DNA of 64,000 bases, taken from NCBI RefSeq assembly GCF_900142325.1, contig NZ_FRAM01000001.1, positions 1,550,001 to 1,614,000 of the forward strand, given 5' to 3'. Numbering within the stretch: the stretch's first letter is position 1; each line of letters starts with the position of its first letter. The notes under the pieces were generated by a model that made no database searches, was not told where the DNA came from, and worked only from the letters and a program-made list of their open reading frames with translations. Shown in pieces: positions 8,879 to 16,739 of this stretch. A program made the position numbers and the translations under genes. The DNA comes from Epilithonimonas mollis. Its GTDB lineage: Bacteria > Bacteroidota > Bacteroidia > Flavobacteriales > Weeksellaceae.

Positions 8879-8918
8879 AAGTCGCAAAATTAAAATCACA
8901 ATACAACCTTTGCGACTT
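8879..8918. repeat. Short inverted repeat of the AAGnCGCAAA type
   Basis: AAGTCGCAAA (8879-8888) and its exact complement TTTGCGACTT (8909-8918), 20-bp spacer. It begins 14 bp after the radical SAM stop codon and could act as a weak transcription stop. Same word family as 7743-7768. Confidence 0.6.
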
Positions 8919-8979
8919 AAAATCTATCGGGTGTCTATAATTTTCCTCCTTTGCGATAAAATAAAACAAGTCTTTTGAT

Positions 8980-8987
8980 TAAATTTG
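8980..8987 (+). promoter_or_regulatory. Candidate -7 box for menD
   Basis: TAAATTTG matches TAnnTTTG and ends 32 bases before the menD ATG. No TTG is found at the expected -33 distance, so only the -7 element is supported. Confidence 0.45.
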
Positions 8988-9019
8988 CAATCTGATTTAT
9001 TTCTCAGTAATTTTCCCAA

Positions 9020-10684
9020 ATGAAGCAATATTCCGCAAAACGAAGCATCCAGATTCTCGCTCATATTCTTGAACAATACGGAATCGACAAAATCATCATT
9101 TCCCCGGGTTCCAGAAACGCACCTTTGGCGATTCATTTTTCTGAGATTGATGCGTTCCAATGCTACAGTATTGTGGACGAAAGAGCGGCGGCTTTTGTCG
9201 GTTTGGGAATTTCAAAATCGATTAAAAAGCCTGTTGCAATTACTTGTACTAGCGGTTCAGCAGCAACCAATTATTATCCTGCTGTTGTGGAAGCCTTTTA
9301 TCAGAATGTACCGCTTTTGGTTCTGACAGCAGACAGACCGGCGGATTTTGTGGATTTATTCGACGGACAAACCATTCGTCAGAAAAATATTTTCCAGCAA
9401 CATTCTTACGGCGATTTCGAATTACTGGAAGATGAAAAGGATGACGCTGATGATTATAATTTTGAAACCATCAAAAAAGCAGTTGAATTGTGCATTGAAA
9501 AAAAAGGCCCTGTTCACATCAATATCCCTTTAACAGAGCCTCTTTACAATTTGTTGGACGAGTTGCCTGTAATGCCTGACGTTGAAAAAACGATTCAGAA
9601 AAAAAATTATGAACTTCCCTCGAATCTGATCGCGGACTGGAACACTTCGAAACGAATTATGATTCTGACAGGAACCTTAGATCCAAATCCAGAATTGGAA
9701 ACACAACTATCGCAATTAGTTAAGAATCACACTGTTGTTATTTTAACAGAAATGAATTCCAATCTTCAGCACGATAAGTTTTTTGCTCATATCGATCGTT
9801 ACATTACTGATTTTTCTGAAGAAGATTATCACATTTATGCACCCGATCTATTAATCACCATTGGACAGAATGTGGTTTCCAAAAGAGTGAAGCAATTCCT
9901 GAGAAAAGCGAAACCAAAACAACACTGGCATATAGATGAATACTGGCAGCCAGATACTTATTTTGTTCTAAGTCAAAAGATTGAAACCAAACCGGAAATT
10001 TTCTTTTCCAAATTACTGAAATCTATCAATCTGGAACCCAGAACGTTTTTCAATCTTTGGGACGTTCTGAAAGATAAAAAAGACGCCAAACACGAAGAAT
10101 ATCTGAACAAAGCTCCTTTCTCGGATTTCTATTTGTTTAATCAATTGTCCAATCATATTCCGGAAAATTACCGGATTCACTTCTCTAACTCTTCGGCAAT
10201 TCGATATGCACAATTATTTGAATATCAGAAATATGACGTGTTTTGTAATCGCGGAACCAGCGGAATCGATGGCTGTACTTCTACAGCAATGGGATTTGCG
10301 ATGATGGAAGACGAACCAACGATTCTGATAACCGGCGATTTGTCGTTTTTCTATGATATCAACGGGCTTTGGAATCAGTATATTCCGCCTTACACGAGAA
10401 TTGTGATTTTTAATAACGGTGAAGGCAATATTTTCAAAATTATTCCCGGACCAAGCGGAACGAATGCCTTGGACGAGTTTATCGCCACGCAACACCACAG
10501 AAATGCAGAATTATTAGCCAAGAATTTTGGCTTTGATTATACTCGGGTTGAAGATGAAATCTCTCTTGACCGCGTCTTACTTAATTTTTTCAAGTCTAAT
10601 CCGAAACCGAAAATTCTGGAAGTAATGACTTCGGAATGTAATAATGCGGATGTTTTGAAGCAATATTTTGAATCATTAAAGTAA
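9020..10684 (+). CDS. menD: 2-succinyl-5-enolpyruvyl-6-hydroxy-3-cyclohexene-1-carboxylate synthase (MenD)
   Basis: A thiamine-diphosphate enzyme of menaquinone synthesis that joins isochorismate and 2-oxoglutarate (with loss of CO2) to SEPHCHC. At 554 residues it has family length. Visible markers: the N-terminal PYR domain with SPGSRNAPLAIH and TSGSAATNYYPAVVEA, and the C-terminal PP domain with NRGTSGIDGCTSTAMG and the ThDP/Mg motif GDLSFFYDINGLWN. Menaquinone is the usual respiratory quinone in this phylum, so the gene is expected to be essential. A GNAT gene follows 5 bp downstream and is probably co-transcribed. No other men genes lie in the window. Confidence 0.97.
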   Translation: MKQYSAKRSIQILAHILEQYGIDKIIISPGSRNAPLAIHFSEIDAFQCYSIVDERAAAFVGLGISKSIKKPVAITCTSGSAATNYYPAVVEAFYQNVPLLVLTADRPADFVDLFDGQTIRQKNIFQQHSYGDFELLEDEKDDADDYNFETIKKAVELCIEKKGPVHINIPLTEPLYNLLDELPVMPDVEKTIQKKNYELPSNLIADWNTSKRIMILTGTLDPNPELETQLSQLVKNHTVVILTEMNSNLQHDKFFAHIDRYITDFSEEDYHIYAPDLLITIGQNVVSKRVKQFLRKAKPKQHWHIDEYWQPDTYFVLSQKIETKPEIFFSKLLKSINLEPRTFFNLWDVLKDKKDAKHEEYLNKAPFSDFYLFNQLSNHIPENYRIHFSNSSAIRYAQLFEYQKYDVFCNRGTSGIDGCTSTAMGFAMMEDEPTILITGDLSFFYDINGLWNQYIPPYTRIVIFNNGEGNIFKIIPGPSGTNALDEFIATQHHRNAELLAKNFGFDYTRVEDEISLDRVLLNFFKSNPKPKILEVMTSECNNADVLKQYFESLK

Positions 10685-10689
10685 AAATT

Positions 10690-11142
10690 ATGCAAATCGA
10701 AAAGGCTCAAATAGATGACCACATCATTCTAAGTAAGATTACTTATTTGGGAAAAGCCTTTTGGGGTTACGACAAAGAATTACTCGATAAATGGAAAGAA
10801 GATCTCACAATAACTCCGGATTACATCATTAAAAATAACGTTTTTAAATTGATTTCTGATGGAAAAATTATTGGTTATTATTCTTTTCTAAAACTTGAAA
10901 ATAATATTTTGAAGCTTGATTTTCTATTTATTTTGCCGGAATATATTGGTTCAGGAATTGGGAAACTGTTGATGACTGATTTTATTGATAAAGCTAAAAA
11001 TCTCAATATTGAAAAAATTATTTTAGACGCTGACCCAAATGCAGAAAAATTTTACAGCAAGTTTGGTTTCCAAACATACAACAAATTGGAATCATCTGTG
11101 AAAAATCGATTTCTTGCACAAATGCAATTAATTCTGAATTAA
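10690..11142 (+). CDS. GNAT-family N-acetyltransferase
   Basis: A 150-residue Gcn5-related acetyltransferase. The acetyl-CoA binding motif is seen as EYIGSGIGKLLM (about residues 93-104), followed by the C-terminal DPNAEKFYSKFGF strand-helix that closes the GNAT fold. The acceptor substrate is unknown. It lies 5 bp behind menD, likely in the same transcript, and its stop overlaps the stop of the convergent pabC by 4 bp. No antitoxin-like gene is next to it, so a GNAT toxin role is not suggested. Confidence 0.88.
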   Translation: MQIEKAQIDDHIILSKITYLGKAFWGYDKELLDKWKEDLTITPDYIIKNNVFKLISDGKIIGYYSFLKLENNILKLDFLFILPEYIGSGIGKLLMTDFIDKAKNLNIEKIILDADPNAEKFYSKFGFQTYNKLESSVKNRFLAQMQLILN

Positions 11143-11765
11143 AATTCCAAATCAGATTCCTCTTTCGGTAGATTAATAATTTTTTCAATGGGGTAAATGA
11201 ACATATCATCGAAATCATTCAGCGCATTGATGAGCTGAAAATGTGAGAATTCTTTGATATTATCTAAAGTGATTTCTGTTTCTTTGATTTCCTTAGATTG
11301 AAGAAGATTCTGTCTCATCACGCCATTCAGAAGATAATTTTTTGGCGTGAACCAAATCTTATCTTTCAGGAACAAAAGATTGGAATATGAAGTATCTGTA
11401 ATTCGATTATTTTTCACAATAATGACTTCATCAGCGTGGCTTTTATCTTTCAAATTCTGCAAATGAGTTCTTTCAGCAGACTTAAAGCTATAGTCGATTT
11501 CATCATCAATAACCAATTCAAAATCATATAATTCTGAAATGGCGTAAGGAATAATTTGTGTTCTGAAATTATTCTCCAAGTCATATTCAATCCGGAATTT
11601 GTAAAGTCCATCTTCTTCGTGCTCCAGATTGAGAAATAAACTATGAATATCGATTTTACAAACTTGTCCGAAATTCGAGAATGTGTCGTTCATTCTTCTC
11701 TGATGAAGTTCTTTCAGGAAAATTCTCTGGTCTTCCACCTTTATACTTTCAATAAATCGGGACAT
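11139..11765 (-). CDS. pabC: Aminotransferase class IV, probable 4-amino-4-deoxychorismate lyase
   Basis: A PLP fold-type IV protein, 208 residues, shorter than the roughly 270 of E. coli PabC. It should release pyruvate from aminodeoxychorismate to give p-aminobenzoate for folate. The region YSFKSAERTHLQNL holds the probable PLP lysine; the class IV signature region is SYSNLLFLKDKIWFTP. The assignment to PabC rather than another class IV enzyme rests on the gene overlapping pabB by 17 bp and on the short size common in this phylum's PabC-like proteins. Expression is likely translationally coupled to pabB. Confidence 0.83.
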   Translation of the reverse strand: MSRFIESIKVEDQRIFLKELHQRRMNDTFSNFGQVCKIDIHSLFLNLEHEEDGLYKFRIEYDLENNFRTQIIPYAISELYDFELVIDDEIDYSFKSAERTHLQNLKDKSHADEVIIVKNNRITDTSYSNLLFLKDKIWFTPKNYLLNGVMRQNLLQSKEIKETEITLDNIKEFSHFQLINALNDFDDMFIYPIEKIINLPKEESDLEF

Positions 11766-12720
11766 AAATTTTGTTTTTCATTTCTTCGTATTCACTAACA
11801 AGGTCACTTTGATGGGTAATTCCACCGCCGCTTTTGAAGAAGAGTTTATCATTCTCTTTTTCAATAAAACGTATCATCACACAGGAATCCAGATTTTTGC
11901 CATCGAAAAAACCAGCAATTCCGGTATAAAACCCTCTGTCAAATTGTTCCGCTGCGAGAATGATTTCCAAAGTTTTCGGTTTTGGAGCGCCAAGAATAGA
12001 ACCTGCAGGCAACAATTTCTGAAGAATGGTTCCAATCTTATTCTTGAATTCGGGTTTAATCTCGCCTTCTATTTCAGAACTCATAGCCAATAGATTTTTC
12101 TGCTTGGTTTTGATATAATCTATTCTCTGGAATTCTTTAACCTGTACACTGTCAGCAACCATACTCAAATCATTTCTCAATAAATCCACAACCGTATAAT
12201 GTTCCGCCTTTTCTTTCGGGTCATTTTTCAGAATCTTTTCTGCATCTTCTATTTCCGCATCAATTGTTCCTTTCATTGGATGTGTAAAAATCTTGTTGTC
12301 AACGATTTCTACAAATGTTTCCGGCGAGAAAAACACAAACTCATCCGGAACCAGAACCTTGTATTTTGCCTTTGAAAACCGAAAAATATCTTCCAAGCTG
12401 AGATTGGTTTGGATTTCAGTTGTTGTCGTATAGTTAGTCAAATAAGAATTCCCTTTCCTGAGATTTTCCTTAACCAATCCGAATCCTTTTTTGTAATTTT
12501 CTAATGTTTGTGGGAATGATTTCCATTCAAAATCAGGAATTGCTTTGTGCTGATAATTCACGTTTCTAACATTGTGAAAATCAATTAACAAAGCTTTATT
12601 CTCAATGTCATTATGAGTGAAAATCCTGACGTCATTCATCAAAAAATTAACCAGAAAAAAAAATGGTTCTTTTCTTTCTGATAATTCGTCCATTTTCTGA
12701 AACTGTGGGTTCTGAAACAT
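11749..12720 (-). CDS. pabB: Aminodeoxychorismate synthase component I (PabB)
   Basis: Chorismate-using enzyme that, with an amidotransferase partner, forms 4-amino-4-deoxychorismate for folate synthesis. The 323 residues correspond to the catalytic domain only; the N-terminal Trp-binding-like domain of enteric PabB is reduced. Conserved parts: HPMKGTIDAEIEDAE, VDLLRNDLSMVADSV, and PAGSILGAPKPKTLEII, with the Mg-binding Glu-rich C-terminus. pabC overlaps it; no pabA-type glutaminase is in the window, so the ammonia-supplying subunit must be encoded elsewhere, perhaps shared with anthranilate synthase. Start is ATG at 12720; a second Met at residue 10 is possible. Confidence 0.92.
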   Translation of the reverse strand: MFQNPQFQKMDELSERKEPFFFLVNFLMNDVRIFTHNDIENKALLIDFHNVRNVNYQHKAIPDFEWKSFPQTLENYKKGFGLVKENLRKGNSYLTNYTTTTEIQTNLSLEDIFRFSKAKYKVLVPDEFVFFSPETFVEIVDNKIFTHPMKGTIDAEIEDAEKILKNDPKEKAEHYTVVDLLRNDLSMVADSVQVKEFQRIDYIKTKQKNLLAMSSEIEGEIKPEFKNKIGTILQKLLPAGSILGAPKPKTLEIILAAEQFDRGFYTGIAGFFDGKNLDSCVMIRFIEKENDKLFFKSGGGITHQSDLVSEYEEMKNKIYVPIY

Positions 12721-12725
12721 AAAAA

Positions 12726-12733
12726 CAAAAATA
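12726..12733 (-). promoter_or_regulatory. -7 box 5 bases before pabB
   Basis: TATTTTTG on the minus strand, then TTTTT and the pabB ATG. Such spacing puts the transcription start at or next to the start codon. No -33 TTG is visible. Confidence 0.5.
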
Positions 12734-12795
12734 AGAGAAAAGATGATTGATAAAAAGATAAAGACTTAAAATGTGGTTTATCAAATTCAATCCTT

Positions 12796-12803
12796 TACTT
12801 TTG
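12796..12803 (+). promoter_or_regulatory. Candidate -7 box for the membrane protein at 12820
   Basis: TACTTTTG matches TAnnTTTG, 16 bases before the ATG. No TTG at the expected -33 distance. Confidence 0.5.
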
Positions 12804-12819
12804 CAAAAAAGTTTGATAA

Positions 12820-13527
12820 ATGACGACGCAAAAACCGGAAATTGGAAAAATACTGACAGAAGCTTATCAATATTGGATAAGAACACTGCCTTTTCAGCTG
12901 CTGTTCACGGTACTTTATTTCAGCATATTTATGTTTTTTTCTATGTATGCATTTCGTTATTACGGCCTTTTTGAAGAGATTCAGAAATTTCAGAACCTTT
13001 TTTACTCTGATACAAAAGTCTTTCTGAATAAGTACGAAGAACTGATGCAGACTGAGAACGCCCAGTATTTTGCAATGGTGGTGATCGTTATAAAATCGGT
13101 GCTTTTTCCTTTAAACATAGGTTTTCTGAAGATTTACAGAAAACTGGATCTTGGCGATCTGCCACAGATGTCTGACCTCTTTGCAGGATTTCGCGGGCAT
13201 TATTTCTTTTTGTTTGCGATCTATGCTTTGTTTTGGAATATTATCAATAATTATTTATTATTTTTTACAATCCTTTGGATTCCGATGTTGCTGATGATTC
13301 CGTCTCTGGTTTTTTTCAAAAATTACAATTTCTTTCTGTCGTTCAGGATCAGCGTTTCCGTTTTCAGAAACAATGTTTTACTATTGCTTTTGGCAACACT
13401 GGCTTCGATCATCATTTCTTACAGCGGACTGGTAATGTTCTTTTTCGGGATTTTTGTAACCTTTCCTTTTTGGAATGCTGTGATTTATGTTCTTTACAAA
13501 CATTTGGTAGCTGATTTTCAGGAATAA
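12820..13527 (+). CDS. Polytopic membrane protein, unknown function
   Basis: A 235-residue integral membrane protein with about five hydrophobic segments (near 24-46, 85-104, 125-148, 149-166, 185-222) and no recognisable catalytic motif. Proteins of this sort in the genus are often auto-annotated as beta-carotene 15,15'-monooxygenase, a label the sequence does not support. It precedes a second membrane protein of similar size and layout (13598-14335), 70 bp away; both have a F-x-S-F-R-x-S or FEKASAFDAIKKSF type amphipathic segment before the last helices, so they may be distant relatives. Confidence 0.75.
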   Translation: MTTQKPEIGKILTEAYQYWIRTLPFQLLFTVLYFSIFMFFSMYAFRYYGLFEEIQKFQNLFYSDTKVFLNKYEELMQTENAQYFAMVVIVIKSVLFPLNIGFLKIYRKLDLGDLPQMSDLFAGFRGHYFFLFAIYALFWNIINNYLLFFTILWIPMLLMIPSLVFFKNYNFFLSFRISVSVFRNNVLLLLLATLASIIISYSGLVMFFFGIFVTFPFWNAVIYVLYKHLVADFQE

Positions 13528-13564
13528 TTATTTTTCGGTTTATCCATTTCAGAAAAATTTTATG

Positions 13565-13572
13565 TAGTTTTG
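13565..13572 (+). promoter_or_regulatory. Candidate -7 box for the membrane protein at 13598
   Basis: TAGTTTTG, 25 bases before the ATG. No convincing -33 TTG. Suggests that the gene can be transcribed apart from its upstream neighbour. Confidence 0.45.
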
Positions 13573-13597
13573 AGTAACAACTACAAAAATTAATTCA

Positions 13598-14335
13598 ATG
13601 GAAAATTTTAATGAATTTGACTCACCAGCCAATTCCCCAAGTAGAGAAACGGGAAGTATCATTTCTCATGCTTTCGAGATTTTTAAAAACACCTTTTTAT
13701 ACTGCCTTTTAGCAGTAGTAATCTATTTTTTATTAAGCTTTGTTATTCAACTACTTACAGGTTTCGATTCTCAAGTTTTTGTTGAACAAATCAAAGAAAG
13801 AACCTCAGCTGGACAAAGTGTGGGCTATAAAGATTTTATCAGTGCACCTGGATTCACGGCTTACAGTGGCGCAAATTTTCTGGTTTCACTTTTATTGTCT
13901 CCAATTTTCGTGAGTCTTATTTATATTGCAAATAAATCAAATTTCAAGCAGGCAATTACTGTTTCCGATGTGTTTTTTGCTTACAGACAAAATTTTATCA
14001 ATATTATTATTTACGCTTTGATCACGCAGATTGCATTCTTTATTTTATTAATAATGTGTGTGTTGCCTGCTATATTTGTGATGCCTTTTTTCTTTTTGGG
14101 ATACCCGATTCTTTTGTTTGAAAAAGCAAGTGCTTTTGATGCCATAAAAAAATCTTTTGCAATAGTTCAGGAAAATTATGGCACGATTTTGCTTACTGGG
14201 ATTTTGGCTGGCCTCATCAGTATTTCTGGAATCATATTATGTTGTGTAGGAATTTATCTAACAATTCCTTTTGCATATATAGCAATGTATTCTGCTTACT
14301 GTGCTTTTTGCGGAGCGCCAAGACAATTAGGATAA
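13598..14335 (+). CDS. Polytopic membrane protein, unknown function
   Basis: A 245-residue membrane protein: hydrophilic N-terminal 25 residues, then hydrophobic segments at about 32-54, 92-111, 134-156, 158-175 and 197-222, with the amphipathic helix FEKASAFDAIKKSFAIVQEN between the last two. This layout resembles the YciC / glycerophosphodiester phosphodiesterase membrane-domain type families, which are poorly characterised. No catalytic residues can be pointed to. It is followed after 17 bp by the AI-2E family transporter, so the two are probably co-transcribed. Confidence 0.75.
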   Translation: MENFNEFDSPANSPSRETGSIISHAFEIFKNTFLYCLLAVVIYFLLSFVIQLLTGFDSQVFVEQIKERTSAGQSVGYKDFISAPGFTAYSGANFLVSLLLSPIFVSLIYIANKSNFKQAITVSDVFFAYRQNFINIIIYALITQIAFFILLIMCVLPAIFVMPFFFLGYPILLFEKASAFDAIKKSFAIVQENYGTILLTGILAGLISISGIILCCVGIYLTIPFAYIAMYSAYCAFCGAPRQLG

Positions 14336-14352
14336 TTAAAACCCAATAAACT

Positions 14353-15444
14353 ATGTCAGATTCCGGTAAACAAATTGACTCTATCGTTATTAAACAGATC
14401 GCTTTGATTCTTCTGATCACTGTATTGGTCGGATTGATTTGCTGGAATCTGGCATTGTTCATTCCTGCAGTTTTAGGAGCAGTGACGCTTTACATCATCT
14501 GCAGAAAATATAATTTCTACCTTATAGAAGAAAAGAATTGGAAACCCTGGTTAGCGGCAACATTACTGATGCTGGCATCACTAATTATTTTAATTCTGCC
14601 TGTTTATTTCATTATTGACCAGCTTGTTTCAAAGCTGGATAATGCGCAGATTTATATGCAAAAATTCAATGTTTTTCTTGAGAAGATCCATCAGTTTATC
14701 TATCAGAAAGTCGGTTTTGATATTTTAAGCAAAGAAAATATTACGAAAGTTTCCAACTTTGCGGGAAATTTTTCTACCAAGGCATTAAGTACAACTTTTA
14801 ATACATTCACAGTTATCACTTCGATGTATTTTATCTTGTATTTTATGTTCGTTAAAGGAAGGGTTTTTGAAAAAGTGGTGGCGAGGGCAATGCCTTTCAA
14901 AAGAACCAACACCCAACTGCTTGGCACCAAATTTAACAAGCTGGTGTTAGCGAACGCTATCGGGATTCCTGTTGTGGCACTGGGTCAGGGCGTGGTTGCG
15001 CTGATTGGTTATTGGATCTTCGGTGCACCAAGTCCGATGCTTTTATTTGCATTAACCTCGCTTGCGTCTATGCTTCCTGTGGTTGGTGCTGCCATTATCT
15101 ATGTTCCTGTAGCGATTTTTATGATAGCTGAAGGACAAACCGGACCAGGAATTGGGATCCTTGTTTACGGGCTTGTAATCGTCGGGTTAACGGATAATTT
15201 ACTGAGATTTACATTACTGAAACGATTGGAAGACATCCATCCTCTCATTACAGTTTTCGGCATTATCATGGGGATGAATATTTTTGGATTTATGGGATTG
15301 ATTTTTGGTCCTATTCTGATGTCGATCACCGTTTTATTAATTCAGGTTTACAGAGACGAATTTTCTGAAGACGATACTCCGCCTCCGTTGAAAATACCAA
15401 ATCAGGATGATGAGCTTGATGACCCAACCACTTTAATTGTCTAA
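14353..15444 (+). CDS. AI-2E family transporter (PerM-like permease)
   Basis: A 363-residue polytopic membrane protein of the AI-2E transporter superfamily (Pfam AI-2E_transport). About eight membrane helices are seen, with the family's typical late region GAPSPMLLFALTSLASMLP and FGIIMGMNIFGFMGLIFGP. Members range from autoinducer-2 exporters to Na+/H+ antiporters, so the substrate is open; the name does not imply AI-2 transport. The C-terminal tail is acidic and cytoplasmic. The stop TAA shares its last A with the ATG of the next gene, indicating translational coupling. Confidence 0.88.
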   Translation: MSDSGKQIDSIVIKQIALILLITVLVGLICWNLALFIPAVLGAVTLYIICRKYNFYLIEEKNWKPWLAATLLMLASLIILILPVYFIIDQLVSKLDNAQIYMQKFNVFLEKIHQFIYQKVGFDILSKENITKVSNFAGNFSTKALSTTFNTFTVITSMYFILYFMFVKGRVFEKVVARAMPFKRTNTQLLGTKFNKLVLANAIGIPVVALGQGVVALIGYWIFGAPSPMLLFALTSLASMLPVVGAAIIYVPVAIFMIAEGQTGPGIGILVYGLVIVGLTDNLLRFTLLKRLEDIHPLITVFGIIMGMNIFGFMGLIFGPILMSITVLLIQVYRDEFSEDDTPPPLKIPNQDDELDDPTTLIV

Positions 15445-15665
15445 TGGAAGGATTTAACCCTCAAATACTGAAAGAAATCTGCGAAGTAAAAATGCCGTTT
15501 GGTAAGTATCAGAATACAATTCTTATGGATCTGCCAATTTCCTACCTCGAATGGTTTATGAGAAACGGTGGATTTCCAAAAGGAAAATTAGGGATGCAGC
15601 TGTCCACAATCTACGAAATAAAGCTGAACGGTCTGACAGATTTATTAAAACCGCTCAGACGATAA
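15444..15665 (+). CDS. DUF3820 family protein
   Basis: A 73-residue protein of the DUF3820 family (putative quorum-sensing-regulated virulence factor in Pfam). The core is MPFGKYQNTILMDLPISYL followed by WFMRNGGFPKGKLG. This fold is predicted to resemble parts of exonuclease-associated proteins, and the function is unknown. It overlaps the stop codon of the transporter by one base (TAATG). Confidence 0.85.
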   Translation: MEGFNPQILKEICEVKMPFGKYQNTILMDLPISYLEWFMRNGGFPKGKLGMQLSTIYEIKLNGLTDLLKPLRR

Positions 15666-15692
15666 ATCTTTCGCACCGCAACGATTATCCTT

Positions 15693-16730
15693 ATGAAAAA
15701 AAAAATAAATGCTATAAGAAGGGCTTTGATGAAAAGCCTTACCAAAAATATTGGCAAATCACAGCAAAAAGGGCAATCCAACAAAGATATCAATATCAAA
15801 AGAGTGCTGATTTCCAGACCTAATCACAGGCTTGGAAATCTTCTTTTGTTGACACCTTTGGTTCAGGAAATTGAAAATATCTTTCCGAACAGTAAAATCG
15901 ATTTGTTTGTGAAAGGTGGTGTAACACCTGCTATTTACAAAAATTATAAAAACATTGACAAAATCATCCAGCTTCCGAAAAGACCTTTCAGTAATATTTT
16001 AAAATATATAAAAGGCTGGTTTTCTCTGCGGTGGAATAATTACGATCTGGTAATCAATGCCACTCAGGGTTCATCATCAGGAAGATTATCAGTGCTTTTT
16101 ACCAAGTCCGATTACAAATTTTTCGGAGAAGATGTGGTAGCCCTTGAATCAGAATACGATGATTATCATCACATTGCAAAAAACACAATTTATAATCTCA
16201 GAAGCTACCTGTCTGATTTTGGTATAAAGAATGAAAACAAAGACATTCCTTTTCTTGACCTGAAATTGGATCAGAATGAAATAGAAAACGGGAAGCAAAA
16301 ACTATCCGAACTGGTGAAAAATGAAAAAAAAACCATTTGTCTTTTTACAAATGCAACAGGCGACAAATGCTATTCCGAGTCATGGTGGAACGATTTCTAT
16401 GAAAAGCTTGAAGCCACTTTTCCGGATTATAATATCATCGAACTCCTGCCTGTAGAAAACATCTCAAAACTGAACTTTAAAATTCCCACTTTCTATAGCA
16501 AGGACATTCGCAAAATGGGTGGTTTTCTAGCAAATACAGCTGTTTTCATCGCGGCAGATAATGGTGTGATGCATTTAGCAAGCGCTTCCGGAACGCCAAC
16601 TGTAGGTCTTTTTTCTATAACTGATGAAAAGATTTATAAACCTTACAACCGTAACAGTTTTTCGATAAATACTAATAATTTTGATAACAATAAAGTAATC
16701 GAGCTTATTAAAACGTCTCTAAGTTTATAA
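15693..16730 (+). CDS. Glycosyltransferase family 9 protein (heptosyltransferase-like)
   Basis: A 345-residue GT-B fold transferase of the ADP-heptose:LPS heptosyltransferase family. The N-terminal domain begins after a basic leader with VLISRPNHRLGNLLLLTPL; the C-terminal nucleotide-sugar domain shows AADNGVMHLASASGTPTVG, the family hallmark. It likely adds a sugar to lipopolysaccharide core or another surface glycan. The next gene, 9 bp on, is a Kdo-kinase-like protein, consistent with core modification. Directly after the ATG there is a run of ten A; loss of one A gives an immediate TAA, so length change would switch off this start. A second ATG at 15729 (residue 13) could still give a near-full-length product. 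A second A9 tract lies at 16324-16332. Confidence 0.88.
   Translation: MKKKINAIRRALMKSLTKNIGKSQQKGQSNKDINIKRVLISRPNHRLGNLLLLTPLVQEIENIFPNSKIDLFVKGGVTPAIYKNYKNIDKIIQLPKRPFSNILKYIKGWFSLRWNNYDLVINATQGSSSGRLSVLFTKSDYKFFGEDVVALESEYDDYHHIAKNTIYNLRSYLSDFGIKNENKDIPFLDLKLDQNEIENGKQKLSELVKNEKKTICLFTNATGDKCYSESWWNDFYEKLEATFPDYNIIELLPVENISKLNFKIPTFYSKDIRKMGGFLANTAVFIAADNGVMHLASASGTPTVGLFSITDEKIYKPYNRNSFSINTNNFDNNKVIELIKTSLSL
15696..15705 (+). repeat. A10 homopolymer directly after the glycosyltransferase start codon
   Basis: Ten consecutive A follow ATG at 15693. With ten the frame reads M-K-K-K-I-N; with nine it reads M-K-K-K-stop. Runs of eight A occur in other genes here (for example menD), so this is the longest coding run noticed rather than a unique one. 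Confidence 0.9.
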
Positions 16731-16739
16731 GCAGAGATT

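Noticed and set aside
10690-11142. GNAT toxin of a toxin-antitoxin pair
   Set aside because: No DUF1778-like antitoxin next to it; it is attached to menD instead.
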